A DNA stretch of 64,000 nt, taken from the NCBI GenBank assembly GCA_963710725.1, contig CAVQBJ010000002.1, positions 372,001 to 436,000 of the forward strand. The letters are read 5' to 3'. The DNA is from CAVQBJ01 sp963710725 (GTDB lineage: Bacteria > Actinomycetota > Thermoleophilia > Solirubrobacterales > Solirubrobacteraceae). Below the pieces are notes generated by a model. That model had not been told where the DNA came from. It saw only the letters and a list, made by a program, of their open reading frames with translations, and did not search any database. Positions 26,500 to 35,145 of this stretch are shown piece after piece. Position 1 is the first letter of the stretch, and each line of letters starts with the position of its first letter. The position numbers were made by a program, and so were the translations under genes.

Positions 26500-26894
26500 G
26501 GCTCCTCCTCTGCTCGCGTCCGCGCCCCGGCGCGATGGAGTGCGACGCGGTGGCACGCTCGGCTGCGCTGACGGTGGTCCAGCGATCGTACGCGTCCTGG
26601 AGAGACTCCAGCCCGATCGTCTACTCGCTGCATCGTCGGCCGGACATCGTCTACCCTCCGTGGTCCGGCGGATCGCCTACTCCGTCAGGGCGCTCCGAGC
26701 GCCCAGCCGTGCCACGCAGCGAGCTCGCTCGCTGGCCAGTCCGGCGACGGGGAGTGTCAGCCGCCCAGGCAAGACACGTCCTGGGACATGAAGTACAGCG
26801 GTGATCTATGACCGGACTACCGGGCGAGCCATGGCTCGCCCGGTTTTCACTGCGAGGCTCCAGGGTGCATCCGGGAGCACACCCGAGCGCCGCC
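26500..26894. other. 395-nt intergenic region with structured elements
   Basis: There is no convincing protein gene; plus-strand open frames here have no ribosome site and poor composition. It contains a 7-bp hairpin (gggcgct, ccg, agcgccc from 26688) and a strong terminator-like hairpin followed by TTTT at 26819-26847. A small plus-strand RNA ending at that terminator is possible. Confidence 0.5.
26819..26847 (+). terminator. Intrinsic terminator with T tract
   Basis: A perfect 12-bp stem (accgggcgagcc and ggctcgcccggt) around a 2-nt centre is followed by further Ts, so it reads as a rho-independent terminator on the plus strand. No plus-strand gene ends upstream. On the minus strand it lies 48 nt after the secreted gene ending at 26895 and may serve that gene without a T tract. 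Confidence 0.7.
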
Positions 26895-27674
26895 TTACGG
26901 GCAGGCCACCTTGCCGGTCAGGCCCGGGTTGCTGCCGTCCGCGAACGTCGCGTTCGCGGCGTACGGCAGCACGCCGCCCGGGCAGGACTTCGGCAGGTTG
27001 AACAGCCCGACCGTGGTCTTGACCTTCACCTTGACCTTCTTCCGACCGCGCTTGACGGTCTTCGTCGTCGTCACGGTGTGCGAACCGCCGAGCGTCAAGC
27101 TCAGCTCGGTGATGGAGGCGTCCGGTCCGCCGGGAACCGTCTTGATCGGCGGGATGTTGACGGTGATCTTCTCGGCGAACGGTGCGGCGGCCGCCGTGAA
27201 CGTCCCCGGGAAGGCCAGCGTCTCCTCGATCGGCGTCGTGCCGTTTGCCCAGACCTCGTACACGACGGGGCTGCGACTGGTGAGATAAGCATCGATCACC
27301 GTCGGCTCCATCAGCGTCGACGTTCCGAGCTGCGCCTCGGCCGTGGCCGTCCCGGAGCCGATCTTCGATCCGGCCGGGCAGGAGGGCGGCGTGCTCCCGT
27401 TCGCGGCGGTGATGACCGCATCGGAGCACAGCGGCGTAGTCGCGAAGTTGTAGGTCGGTCCGGGCGGGATGTCGATGACCAGCTGGGTCAGCGGTGCGGG
27501 GATCCCACCGAGCGAGTCGGTCGCCTGCGCCGTGAAGCTGAGCAGCCCGGCGCCGCCGAGCTTCCCCGACAACGATGGCGTGGCCGTGATCTGCGCGGCG
27601 GCGAGTGCGGACGCGGGCGCCGAGAAGGCGGCGATGACACCAACAACTCCAACCCCTATGACGGCTCTGCGCAC
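26895..27674 (-). CDS. Secreted protein, unknown function
   Basis: The 259-aa exported protein has a signal peptide (VRRAVIGVGVVGVIAAFSA to ALAAA). The GTG start follows AAAAAGGAG with good spacing; a longer frame to 27956 has no such site. The mature part is beta-rich, with Cys in TTPLCSDAV and PPSCPAGSKIGSGTA, a basic run TVKRGRKKVKVKVKT near 210 and a Cys in the last residues (TGKVACP). I have no function to assign. Divergent from the Rieske gene. Confidence 0.75.
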   Translation of the reverse strand: MRRAVIGVGVVGVIAAFSAPASALAAAQITATPSLSGKLGGAGLLSFTAQATDSLGGIPAPLTQLVIDIPPGPTYNFATTPLCSDAVITAANGSTPPSCPAGSKIGSGTATAEAQLGTSTLMEPTVIDAYLTSRSPVVYEVWANGTTPIEETLAFPGTFTAAAAPFAEKITVNIPPIKTVPGGPDASITELSLTLGGSHTVTTTKTVKRGRKKVKVKVKTTVGLFNLPKSCPGGVLPYAANATFADGSNPGLTGKVACP

Positions 27675-27864
27675 GGACTGCTCCTTTTTGTGTGGACCGG
27701 CACTTGCAGCGGCATGGGTAAGGAACACCAGCCGCGCCCAGCCGATTCGGTCGGCCTCGGGGCCGGACGAGGATAACGGCTCGCCGTCGGCGCCCGATGC
27801 GGTCGGGTCCGCGCGCATGCGCCTTCGCGTATCGTCCCCGGTCACCCCGACGCGAGGAGTTCCA

Positions 27865-28233
27865 GTGGCTGAGCCGGCGCCCACCCCCACCCGTCTCGTC
27901 GACATCGCCGATCTCGACGAGCGGCAGGTCGCAGTCGTCGAGACGCCCGTCGGCACGCTGGCCGTCGGGCTGAGCGACGGAACGCCGTTTGCGGTCTCGA
28001 ATCGTTGCCGCCACCTGTTCGCGTCGCTCGGAGACGGCCACGTCGCCGACGACGGATGCCTCGAATGTCCGTGGCACGCGGCGCGCTACGACGTGCGCAG
28101 CGGTGCGATGACCCGCGGCCCACAGGGCCCCTTCAAGCCGCTCGCCGGCGTGGTCAAGGGAACCCTCGGCGCACGCGCGCTCAAGACGCACGCCGTCGAG
28201 CTGCGCGACGGAGCGATCTGGCTGGCGGGCTGA
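27865..28233 (+). CDS. Rieske [2Fe-2S] ferredoxin-like protein
   Basis: The 122-aa soluble protein holds the Rieske cluster ligands in CRH (C48, H50) and CPWH (C68, H71), 17 residues apart. It has no signal or TM segment, so it resembles the ferredoxin partners of ring-hydroxylating or nitrite-reductase-type enzymes rather than bc1-complex Rieske proteins. GTG 27865 follows GAGGAG. It is first in a same-strand run with a methyltransferase, a UbiA-like membrane protein and a START-like protein, suggesting electron supply for an oxidation step in that pathway. Confidence 0.9.
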   Translation: MAEPAPTPTRLVDIADLDERQVAVVETPVGTLAVGLSDGTPFAVSNRCRHLFASLGDGHVADDGCLECPWHAARYDVRSGAMTRGPQGPFKPLAGVVKGTLGARALKTHAVELRDGAIWLAG

Positions 28234-28284
28234 TCGGTGCGCATCGGTAACGCCGCGGCCACAAGCGCGTACGCTTGACAGCCG

Positions 28285-29031
28285 GTGGCAGCGTCTGCGA
28301 ACAGCCAGCCGTCCGCCCGCAAGCTCCAGGCGCTCGACCTCTTCGCCGGGCTGCCGGACCGCTACGACCGGTTCGGTGCCCTGCTCAGCTTCGGCCAGGA
28401 TCCGCGCTGGCGGCGGGCCCTCGTCGCGGCGGTCGATCCGCGACCCGGGCAGCGCATCCTCGACGTCGCCACCGGGACGGGGCTCGTCGCGTTCGAGCTC
28501 GCCGCCTGCGGCGGCTGCGATGTCGTCGGCCTCGATCAGAGCGAGGCGATGCTCGCCGGGGCCAGGTCGCGCCTCGATCGCACACCGCGGCTCGACGGCC
28601 GCGTGAGCTTCGTGCGCGGTGAGGCCGAGCGGCTGCCCTTCGGTGACGCGCACTTCGACGCGCTCACGTTCACCTACCTGCTGCGCTACGTCGACGACCC
28701 GCAGGCGACGATGCGCGAGCTCGCTCGCGCCGTGCGGCCCGGCGGTCGAATCGGCATGGTCGAGTTCGGCGTGCCGTCGATCGCGCCGCTGCGCGCGATG
28801 TGGCGCACGTACACCCGGATCGGGCTGCCGCTCCTCGGGCGCCTCGACTCGACCGCGTGGTTCGACGTGGGCCGCTTCCTCGGGCCGAGCATCGAGCAGT
28901 TCCACGCGCGCGAGGACGACCTGTCCGCGCTGTGGCGTACCGCCGGCATCGAGGCGGTGCGGGAGTTGAGGCTGAGCTTCGGCGCCGGGCTCGTGATGTG
29001 GGGTGTCAGGAGTGGCGTCGGCGCGCCGTGA
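28285..29031 (+). CDS. UbiE/MenG-like SAM-dependent methyltransferase
   Basis: The 248-aa protein has the class I SAM motifs: ILDVATGTGLVAFELA (motif I, about 58-73), VVGLDQSEAML, and FDALTFTYLLRYVDDP. The N-terminal FAGLPDRYDRFGALLSFGQD segment is typical of UbiE/MenG quinone methyltransferases, which usually have FxxIAxxYDxxN. It probably methylates a quinone or a related prenylated ring; menaquinone is an inference. Starts at GTG 28285, 51 nt after the Rieske gene. Its end overlaps the next gene by 29 nt. Confidence 0.85.
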   Translation: MAASANSQPSARKLQALDLFAGLPDRYDRFGALLSFGQDPRWRRALVAAVDPRPGQRILDVATGTGLVAFELAACGGCDVVGLDQSEAMLAGARSRLDRTPRLDGRVSFVRGEAERLPFGDAHFDALTFTYLLRYVDDPQATMRELARAVRPGGRIGMVEFGVPSIAPLRAMWRTYTRIGLPLLGRLDSTAWFDVGRFLGPSIEQFHAREDDLSALWRTAGIEAVRELRLSFGAGLVMWGVRSGVGAP

Positions 29032-29752
29032 GCTCGACCGGTCGGCGTTCTACGCCCTGCGGCCGGGCGGCGCGCGGGATCTCGTCACGGTCCTGCACCC
29101 GCCCTACACCGCGTGGCACCTCAGCTACGTCGTGCTCGGCGCGGCCGCGGCACCGACGCTCCATGCCGGACGGCTGCTCGCCACGCTCGCCGCGTTCCTG
29201 CTCGCGGTCGGCGTGAGCGCGCACGCGCTCGACGAGCTCAACGGCCGCCCGCTGAAGACGCAGCTGAAGCGACGAACGCTGATCGCGCTTGCCGTGGTGG
29301 GCCTTGCCGGGGCGGTGGCCATCGGCGTCGCCGGGATCGTCGTCGTGTCGGCGCTGCTCGCGCCGCTCGTGATCGCCGGCGCACTGCTCGTTCCCGCGTA
29401 CAACCTCGAGCTGGCAGGCGGCCGCTTCCACACCGACGCGTGGTTCGCCCTGGCCTGGGGTGGCTTCCCCGCCTTCACGGGGTACTTCGTGAACGCGCTC
29501 ACGATCAGACCGGCCGGCCTGCTCGTCGCGGCCGGCTGCTGCCTGCTGAGCGTCGCGCAGCGCCGCCTGAGTACGCCGGCGCGCGAGCTGCGCCGGCGCA
29601 CGGCGGCGGTCACCGGCGAGCAGGAGCTCACGGACGGCAGCGTCATCGAGCTCACCCGAGCGCGGCTGGCCGCGCCGCTGGAAGGGGCGCTGTCAGCGTC
29701 CTGGCTGGCCCTCGTGCTTCTGGCGGCCGGCCTGCTGGCCGTCCGCCTATGA
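29003..29752 (+). CDS. UbiA-like polytopic membrane protein
   Basis: The 249-aa protein has about seven hydrophobic segments and the motif AHALDELNGRPLKT at 73-86, which sits where UbiA prenyltransferases carry their first Asp-rich motif. A second polar motif, YNLELAGGRFHTDAW, follows about 60 residues later. The canonical NDxxDxxxD is not complete, so prenyl transfer is unproven and it may be a separate UbiA-related family. It overlaps the methyltransferase by 29 nt and the next gene by ATGA, so all three are probably co-translated. Confidence 0.7.
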   Translation: MSGVASARRELDRSAFYALRPGGARDLVTVLHPPYTAWHLSYVVLGAAAAPTLHAGRLLATLAAFLLAVGVSAHALDELNGRPLKTQLKRRTLIALAVVGLAGAVAIGVAGIVVVSALLAPLVIAGALLVPAYNLELAGGRFHTDAWFALAWGGFPAFTGYFVNALTIRPAGLLVAAGCCLLSVAQRRLSTPARELRRRTAAVTGEQELTDGSVIELTRARLAAPLEGALSASWLALVLLAAGLLAVRL

Positions 29753-30285
29753 GGCCGAACCTCGACCATTGGCTCGCCGACCCAGCGCTGCGCGTCGCGC
29801 ACGAGCGCGTCGCGGCGACCGGGCCGTCCGAGCTGTGGGCGGCCGCACGCACCGTGCGCCTCTCCGACACCCGCGTCCTCGGGCGCGTCGTGCGCTGGCG
29901 CATCCCGGGCGTCCCGCGCTCGATCGCCTACGACGAGCTCTTCCGAAGCGCCCCGTTCTCGGTCCTGCACGAGGACGACGGCCTGCTCATCTCCGGGTTG
30001 GTGGGACGTATCTGGACGCTGCGGCGTGACTATCCCGAGCTCTCCGACCCCGAGGAGTTCAGGACCTGGTCGGTGCCGGGAACGGCGCGTGTGCTGTTCG
30101 CAAACTGGGTCGAACCCCGCGACGACGACGGCGCCGCGCTCCTGAGCGAGACGCGCGTCGGCGTCGGCGACCGTGAGGCGTGGGCAGGCCTCGCGCTCGT
30201 GCGTTCCCTCGCCGCCGCGTTCGGCATGATGATCGGCAGCGAGGCGATGGTCGCCGCCGTCCGCCGCGCCGAGCACCACGCGTAG
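29749..30285 (+). CDS. START/SRPBCC-like hypothetical protein
   Basis: The 178-aa protein begins at an ATG overlapping the previous stop as ATGA. The order of features (ERVAATGPSELWAAARTV, SISYD-like IAYDELFRSAP, RIWTLRRDYPEL, SVPGTARVLFANW, LLSETRVGVGD) resembles small START-like families that bind hydrophobic ligands. The match is by pattern only. Coupling to the UbiA-like gene suggests it handles a lipid or isoprenoid intermediate. Confidence 0.6.
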   Translation: MRPNLDHWLADPALRVAHERVAATGPSELWAAARTVRLSDTRVLGRVVRWRIPGVPRSIAYDELFRSAPFSVLHEDDGLLISGLVGRIWTLRRDYPELSDPEEFRTWSVPGTARVLFANWVEPRDDDGAALLSETRVGVGDREAWAGLALVRSLAAAFGMMIGSEAMVAAVRRAEHHA

Positions 30286-30341
30286 GCCGGACCGCGGCCG
30301 GCGCGGGCCGGAGGACCCGCGGATTGCCGTACCGTTGGCCG

Positions 30342-31751
30342 ATGGCTGCGGCGGCACCGGGATCGGGGCTCGAGGACGAGCTGGCGGCTCTGCTCGGGCC
30401 CGAGGCCGTCCTGCCCGGCGCGACGCCCGGGTACGCGACGGACGCCACGGAGTCCCGCGGCCTGCGCGGACGCGCCGGCGCGATCACGCTGCCGACCACG
30501 GCCCGGCAGGTCGCCGACGTCGTCACCTGGTGCTACGCGCACGACGTGCCGCTCGTGCCCCGCGGCGGCGGATCGGGCTTCGCGGGCGGCGCGGTGCCGC
30601 TCGATGGAGCGGTCGTCGTCAGCCTCGAGCGTCTCGGCGCCGTGCGCGCCTTCGATCCACAGCTGTGGCGCATGCACGTCGAGGCCGGGGTTCGCACGAG
30701 CCACGTGCAGCGCCTCGCGCGCGAGAACGGCCTGCTCTTCCCGCCCGACCCGGGGGCGGCGGAGCAGTCGCAGATAGGCGGCAACATCGCCACCAACGCC
30801 GGCGGTCCGCACGCGTTCAAGTACGGCACGACGGGCGCGTGGGTCACCGGGCTGGAGGCCGTCGTGGCGCCCGGCGAGGTGATCAGCGTCGGCGGGCCCG
30901 TGCGCAAGGACGTCGCCGGCTACGACCTCAAGCGCCTGCTCATCGGCTCCGAGGGCACGCTCGGCATCATCACGGCCGCGTGGTTGACGCTCCTCCCGGC
31001 GCCGGAGGCGACGCTCCCGGTCGTCGCCTCCTTCGCGACGATCGCCGACGGTTGCGCGGCGATCGCTCGTGTGCTCGGGGCCGGACTCCAGCCCGCCGCG
31101 CTGGAGTATCTCGACGCCGGCACGCTGCAAGCCTCGCGCGGCGCGTCACCCACGCCGATCGCCACTGGCGCGGCGTTTCTCGTCATCGCCGAAGCGGACG
31201 GATCGCTCGCGCAGGCGCGCGCGCTGCGCGACGAGCTGATCGCCGAGCTCGAGCAGGACGCGCTCGACGTCCATGCCCCCGACACGGTCCGCGCCGTGAG
31301 CGATCTCTGGCGCTGGCGCGACGGCGTCTCGATCGCCGTCACCGCCCAGCAGGGAGGCAAGGTGAGCGAGGACATCGTCGTCCCGCTCGACCGGCTCGCC
31401 GAGGCGATCGAGCAGACGCTCACGATCGGCGCACGCCACGGCCTGGCGGCGTGCAGCTGGGGTCACGCCGGGGACGGCAACCTGCACTCGACGTTCATGC
31501 TCGCGCCCGATGACGCCGATCAGCTCGACCGCGCCGAGCGGGCCGCCCACGACCTGTTCGAGCTCGCGATCGGCCTCCACGGCTCGGTGTCCGGCGAGCA
31601 TGGCATCGGTCTGGTCAAGGGCGGCCAGCTCGAGCGGCAGTGGGGCCCGCGCGCGGTCGCGTTGCACGAGGCGATCAAGAGCGCGTTCGATCCGAAAGGT
31701 CTGCTCAACCCCGGGAAGAAGGTGGCGCGCGCCGAAGTGGCCGACGGATGA
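30342..31751 (+). CDS. FAD-linked oxidase, GlcD-like
   Basis: The 469-aa flavoprotein belongs to the FAD-binding PCMH/GlcD family that oxidises 2-hydroxy acids such as glycolate or D-lactate. FAD-binding residues are in VPRGGGSGFAGGAVPLDGA (about 70-88), GGNIATNAGGPHAFKYGTTG (about 147-166) and KRLLIGSEGTLGII. The C-terminal cap ends with WGHAGDGNLHSTF (substrate/metal His), SGEHGIGLVK and FDPKGLLNPGK. No GlcE/GlcF partners are adjacent, so it may be a single-subunit dehydrogenase. Starts at ATG 30342, 57 nt after the previous gene. Confidence 0.9.
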   Translation: MAAAAPGSGLEDELAALLGPEAVLPGATPGYATDATESRGLRGRAGAITLPTTARQVADVVTWCYAHDVPLVPRGGGSGFAGGAVPLDGAVVVSLERLGAVRAFDPQLWRMHVEAGVRTSHVQRLARENGLLFPPDPGAAEQSQIGGNIATNAGGPHAFKYGTTGAWVTGLEAVVAPGEVISVGGPVRKDVAGYDLKRLLIGSEGTLGIITAAWLTLLPAPEATLPVVASFATIADGCAAIARVLGAGLQPAALEYLDAGTLQASRGASPTPIATGAAFLVIAEADGSLAQARALRDELIAELEQDALDVHAPDTVRAVSDLWRWRDGVSIAVTAQQGGKVSEDIVVPLDRLAEAIEQTLTIGARHGLAACSWGHAGDGNLHSTFMLAPDDADQLDRAERAAHDLFELAIGLHGSVSGEHGIGLVKGGQLERQWGPRAVALHEAIKSAFDPKGLLNPGKKVARAEVADG

Positions 31752-31760
31752 CCGTCGCCC

Positions 31761-33182
31761 TCACGGCGCGAGCTCGGCGGTCACGGGCGACCGAGCGGCG
31801 GGAGCGCTCGGCAGCGACGCGGGCTGGCGCAGCGGGTCGATGCGCCCGATCATCGCGGCGATGCCACCGGCCGCCAGGGCGGTCACGACCATGAACGTCC
31901 ACCCGCGGTCGAAGGCGGCGATGGCGTCACGGGGTCCGAGCGCGCCGAGCACCGCGACGAGGATCGAGACGCCGAGCACGAACCCGAGCTGGCGGGTCAT
32001 CGCGTACACCGCCGACCCGGTGGCGAACCGCGCCGGCGGCAGCGACGACGCCGAGGCGCTGGCCAATGTCGGCAGCACGAGCCCGACACCGGCGCCCGAC
32101 ACGAGCAGCCCGGGGAGCATCGCGCCGGCGTAGTCGGGGGTCGCCGTCACCCGCAGCCTCCACCACAGGCATGCCGCGGCGAACAGCATGAGACCGGCGG
32201 TGGCCAGGACCCGCTGCCCGATGCGGTTGGCGACCCGACCGGTCGGCAGCGCGAACACGGTGGCCGTCGCCGGCCCGGGAGCGAGCGAGATGCCCGCTAC
32301 GAGCACCGAGTCGTGCCACACGAGCGTCATGAAGAGCACGTTGCCGAGAAGCATCGCCGCGAATGCGGCCGAGAACAGGATCGACGCGAGGTTCGCGGTG
32401 GCAAACGAGCGCACGCGCACGATCGACGGCTCGACGACCGGCGCGCTATGGGTGACGCAGCGCCAGGCGAAGGCGGCGAGTCCCGCCGCCGCCACGGCGA
32501 GCGCGGCGAGCGTCCGGGGACTCCCCCATCCCCAGTCCGGCGCCTTCACGAGACCGAGGGCGAGCAGGCCGATCGCCGCGACGATGAGCGCCGAGCCGAC
32601 GAGGTCCGGGCGCTCCTGCGTCTCGTCGCGGCTCTCGCGGAGCAGCACGACGCCATAGGCGAAGGCCGCGGCCCCGATCGGGAGGTTGACGAGGAACACG
32701 AGCCGCCAGCTGACCTGCACGAGCAGCCCGCCGATTGGCGGCCCGGCCGCGGCCGCGAGCCCGCCGATCGCCGCCCACACGCCGATCGCCGCCGCACGCT
32801 CGGCCGGGGCGAACTCGGGGAGCAGCAGGCCGAGCGAGGTGGGCAGCAGCAGCGCCGCGCCGGTCGCCTGGACGACCCGCGCGGCGACGAGCGTCGCCAG
32901 CGACGGGGCGGCTCCGCATAACGCCGAGCCGATCACGAACACGACGAGCCCGGCCAGGAACGCGCGCCGGCGACCGCGGCGGTCGGCGAGGCGACCGGCG
33001 GACACCATCAGCGCCGCGAGGACGATCGCGTAGGCGTTGAGCACCCACGAGACGGCCGCGACGCTCGAACCGCGGAAGTCGGCCTCGATGTCCGGGAAGG
33101 CGATGTTGACGATGAACAGGTCGAGGCTGACCATGAACACCCCGACCGAGACGAGCATGAGGACCTTCCAGCGGCGTGCCAT
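31761..33182 (-). CDS. MFS drug transporter, EmrB/QacA (DHA2) type
   Basis: The 473-aa polytopic protein is of the DHA2 proton-antiporter type (14 TM in the family). Motif A-like GRLADRRGRRRAF is between TM2 and TM3. FMVSLDLFIVNIAFPDIEAD in TM1 is the typical DHA2 start, and PPIGGLLVQVSWRLVFLVN fits motif C and the following loop. ATG 33182 is preceded by GGGAGG. It diverges from an hxlR gene, and a 14-bp inverted repeat between them probably mediates repression. Efflux substrate unknown. Confidence 0.92.
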   Translation of the reverse strand: MARRWKVLMLVSVGVFMVSLDLFIVNIAFPDIEADFRGSSVAAVSWVLNAYAIVLAALMVSAGRLADRRGRRRAFLAGLVVFVIGSALCGAAPSLATLVAARVVQATGAALLLPTSLGLLLPEFAPAERAAAIGVWAAIGGLAAAAGPPIGGLLVQVSWRLVFLVNLPIGAAAFAYGVVLLRESRDETQERPDLVGSALIVAAIGLLALGLVKAPDWGWGSPRTLAALAVAAAGLAAFAWRCVTHSAPVVEPSIVRVRSFATANLASILFSAAFAAMLLGNVLFMTLVWHDSVLVAGISLAPGPATATVFALPTGRVANRIGQRVLATAGLMLFAAACLWWRLRVTATPDYAGAMLPGLLVSGAGVGLVLPTLASASASSLPPARFATGSAVYAMTRQLGFVLGVSILVAVLGALGPRDAIAAFDRGWTFMVVTALAAGGIAAMIGRIDPLRQPASLPSAPAARSPVTAELAP

Positions 33183-33197
33183 CGGTGAGCGACCTCC

Positions 33198-33266
33198 CGA
33201 GCTGGTAGCAAATTGCAAGTGCCTGCCTTACGATAGTCCTGCCACTAGCGTTTTGCAACCAGCTCG
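33198..33266. promoter_or_regulatory. Operator region between MFS and hxlR genes
   Basis: Arms cgagctggtagcaa (33198-33211) and ttgcaaccagctcg (33253-33266) are complementary at 13 of 14 positions and lie near each of the two divergent starts. This spacing fits two dimers or a looped HxlR complex covering both promoters. Confidence 0.6.
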
Positions 33267-33280
33267 GCTACCCTGAGCCC

Positions 33281-33796
33281 ATGCCCTACCGTCCGTTCAC
33301 CGGCCAGAACTGCTCGATCGCGGCCGCGCTGTCGATCGTGGGCGAGCGCTGGTCGATGCTCGTGATGCGCGAGGTGCTGCTCGGTCGCCGGCGGTTCGCC
33401 GAGATCCGCGAGCACACCGGGGCGGCACCGAACATCCTCAGCGACCGCCTGCACACGCTCGTCGAGCACGGACTGCTCGAGCGGCGCCTCTACAGCGAGC
33501 GGCCCGAGAGCTACGAGTATGTGCCCACGCGCAAGGGACTGGACCTCAACCCGGTGTTCCTCGCCTTGATGGAATGGGGCGATCGCTACGCCGCGCCGAA
33601 CGGCCCACCACGAGTCGCGGTCCACACCGTGTGCGATCACGACGCGGCGCCGGCGCTGCACTGCTCGCACTGTGGCGAGCTCATCGCGCCGGCGGACACG
33701 GTCGTTCGCCCCGGACCCGGCGCGAACGCCGCGCAGCGCGCGGGCGGCGTCCTCCCTGCGCGACGCGCGAGCCGCCCCAGCGGGCGCGCCGCATAG
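33281..33796 (+). CDS. HxlR-family transcriptional regulator
   Basis: The 171-aa winged-helix protein has the HxlR signature: NCSIAAALSIVGERWSMLVM with the conserved N-terminal Cys11, then RRFAEIREHTGAAPNILSDR and LVEHGLLERRLYSERPESYEY. An added C-terminal part holds Cys/His residues (VCDHD, LHCSHCGE) that could bind zinc or sense redox/electrophiles. The last 30 residues are low-complexity. It probably controls the divergent MFS efflux gene through the shared inverted repeat. Confidence 0.9.
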   Translation: MPYRPFTGQNCSIAAALSIVGERWSMLVMREVLLGRRRFAEIREHTGAAPNILSDRLHTLVEHGLLERRLYSERPESYEYVPTRKGLDLNPVFLALMEWGDRYAAPNGPPRVAVHTVCDHDAAPALHCSHCGELIAPADTVVRPGPGANAAQRAGGVLPARRASRPSGRAA

Positions 33797-33809
33797 CGAG
33801 GGGGCCGCG

Positions 33810-34649
33810 TCAGCTGCCGCCGAGCGCGCGCCCGGTGAGACGCGCGAAGACGCGCCCGAGTGGCGGCGCGTAGCGCTTGGCCAGCCAGGCCGGCAGCACC
33901 TGGTAACGAGGCGTCGGGACGATCACGCGACCGTGGGCGATCGCGTCGAAGGCCGCCGCGGCCACCACGTCGGGCGAGGTTCCGCGGGTGGCGTACAGCG
34001 CCGTGAGCCGGTCGTGGCGCGTGTCCCACTCGCCACGCATCGGCGAGGCGCGCACGATATCGGTGTTGATGATCCCGGGACAGAGCGCGCTGACGCGGAT
34101 CCCCCGCGGCGCGAGCTCGAGATCGAGCGACTCGCTCAGTCCGACGACGGCGAACTTGGACGTCGTGTAGGGAACGAGCCCCGCGCTCGCCACCAGGCCA
34201 GCCATCGACGCCGTGTTGACGATGTGCGCCGGGCGTCCCTGCGCGAGCAGCCTCGGCACGAAGGCGTGCACGCCGTGTACGACGCCCATCAGGTTGATCT
34301 CGACGATGCGCCGCCAGTCGGCCAGCGGCGTGTCGGCCACCAGGCCGGCATGCCCGACACCGGCGTTGTTGAACAGCAGGTCGAGGCCGTCGCCCGCGTC
34401 GAACACCGAGACGGCGAGCGCCTCCACGGCGTCCGCATCGCTCACATCGACGGCGTGCGCGATCGCCCGGCCGCCGGCCGCGGTGATCTCGCCGGCGACG
34501 GCCGCCACGCGTTGCTCGTCGACATCGGCGACGTGCACGACCGCGCCGCCCGCGCCGAGCCGCGCCGCAATCGCCCGCCCGATGCCCGAACCGGCACCGG
34601 TGACGACCGCCACACGGCCGGACACTTCGAGCTTGGAGCGCGCGGACAC
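33810..34649 (-). CDS. Short-chain dehydrogenase/reductase
   Basis: The 279-aa classical SDR has TGAGSGIGRAI for NAD(P) binding, NNAGVGHAG, the catalytic Ser region VNTASMAGL, and the intact YTTSK (Tyr and Lys). The C-terminal 40 residues (LPAWLAKRYAPPLGRVFARL) are typical of the long SDR group often linked to lipid or steroid metabolism. Substrate unknown. Same strand as the DUF302 gene 46 nt upstream. Confidence 0.9.
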   Translation of the reverse strand: MSARSKLEVSGRVAVVTGAGSGIGRAIAARLGAGGAVVHVADVDEQRVAAVAGEITAAGGRAIAHAVDVSDADAVEALAVSVFDAGDGLDLLFNNAGVGHAGLVADTPLADWRRIVEINLMGVVHGVHAFVPRLLAQGRPAHIVNTASMAGLVASAGLVPYTTSKFAVVGLSESLDLELAPRGIRVSALCPGIINTDIVRASPMRGEWDTRHDRLTALYATRGTSPDVVAAAAFDAIAHGRVIVPTPRYQVLPAWLAKRYAPPLGRVFARLTGRALGGS

Positions 34650-34695
34650 GTCGGCGCAAGCTTACGGGGCGGCGGCCGTCGACCGCCGCCGGCGA

Positions 34696-35073
34696 TCAGG
34701 CCGCGACCTCGCGAGCGAGCGTGTCGAGCAGGGTGGCCATCCCGTCGAGGACCTGGCGGTGGTCGCCCACCGAATACGCGAGCTCCCACTCGCGCGGATC
34801 GGTGTAGCCGACCCGGACCGCGTCACCCTCCGACCACACGAGCAGCCGCAGCGGCAGCTCGATGCCGATCCGCGGATCGCTGCGCATGAGCGGGGTGCCC
34901 GTGCGGGGATGACCGAAGACGAGCACCTGCTCGTCTTCGAGCTCCAGACCGAACTCACGCGCGCCTCCGGCGTGATCGATGCGGGCGAACACCGTCAGCC
35001 CGCGGGCGCCGATCCCCGCGATCAGTCGTTGGCAGGTCTCCTCGTACGGGTACGCGCTGCCCAGCGTGATCAT
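34696..35073 (-). CDS. DUF302 family protein
   Basis: The 125-aa protein matches the DUF302 pattern: ARGLTVFARIDHAGGAREFG, then VLVFGHPRTGTPLM, then PLRLLVWSEGD with a late Tyr-Pro segment. Length is normal for a single-domain member. ATG 35073 follows AAAGGGG; longer starts at 35109 and 35127 are possible. Role unknown; the family is often linked to redox or metal stress by neighbourhood, which I cannot test here. Confidence 0.85.
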   Translation of the reverse strand: MITLGSAYPYEETCQRLIAGIGARGLTVFARIDHAGGAREFGLELEDEQVLVFGHPRTGTPLMRSDPRIGIELPLRLLVWSEGDAVRVGYTDPREWELAYSVGDHRQVLDGMATLLDTLAREVAA

Positions 35074-35145
35074 GCGCGGAACACCCCTTTCGCCGACGAT
35101 CCGCGTCATCGCCAGCATACGCCCCAAGGGGGCGGTCGACGACCG

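Noticed and set aside
26415..26804. 129-aa plus-strand open frame before the orphan terminator
   Set aside because: No ribosome site, Arg/Ser-rich composition, and it is antisense to the small acidic gene with a strong ribosome site.
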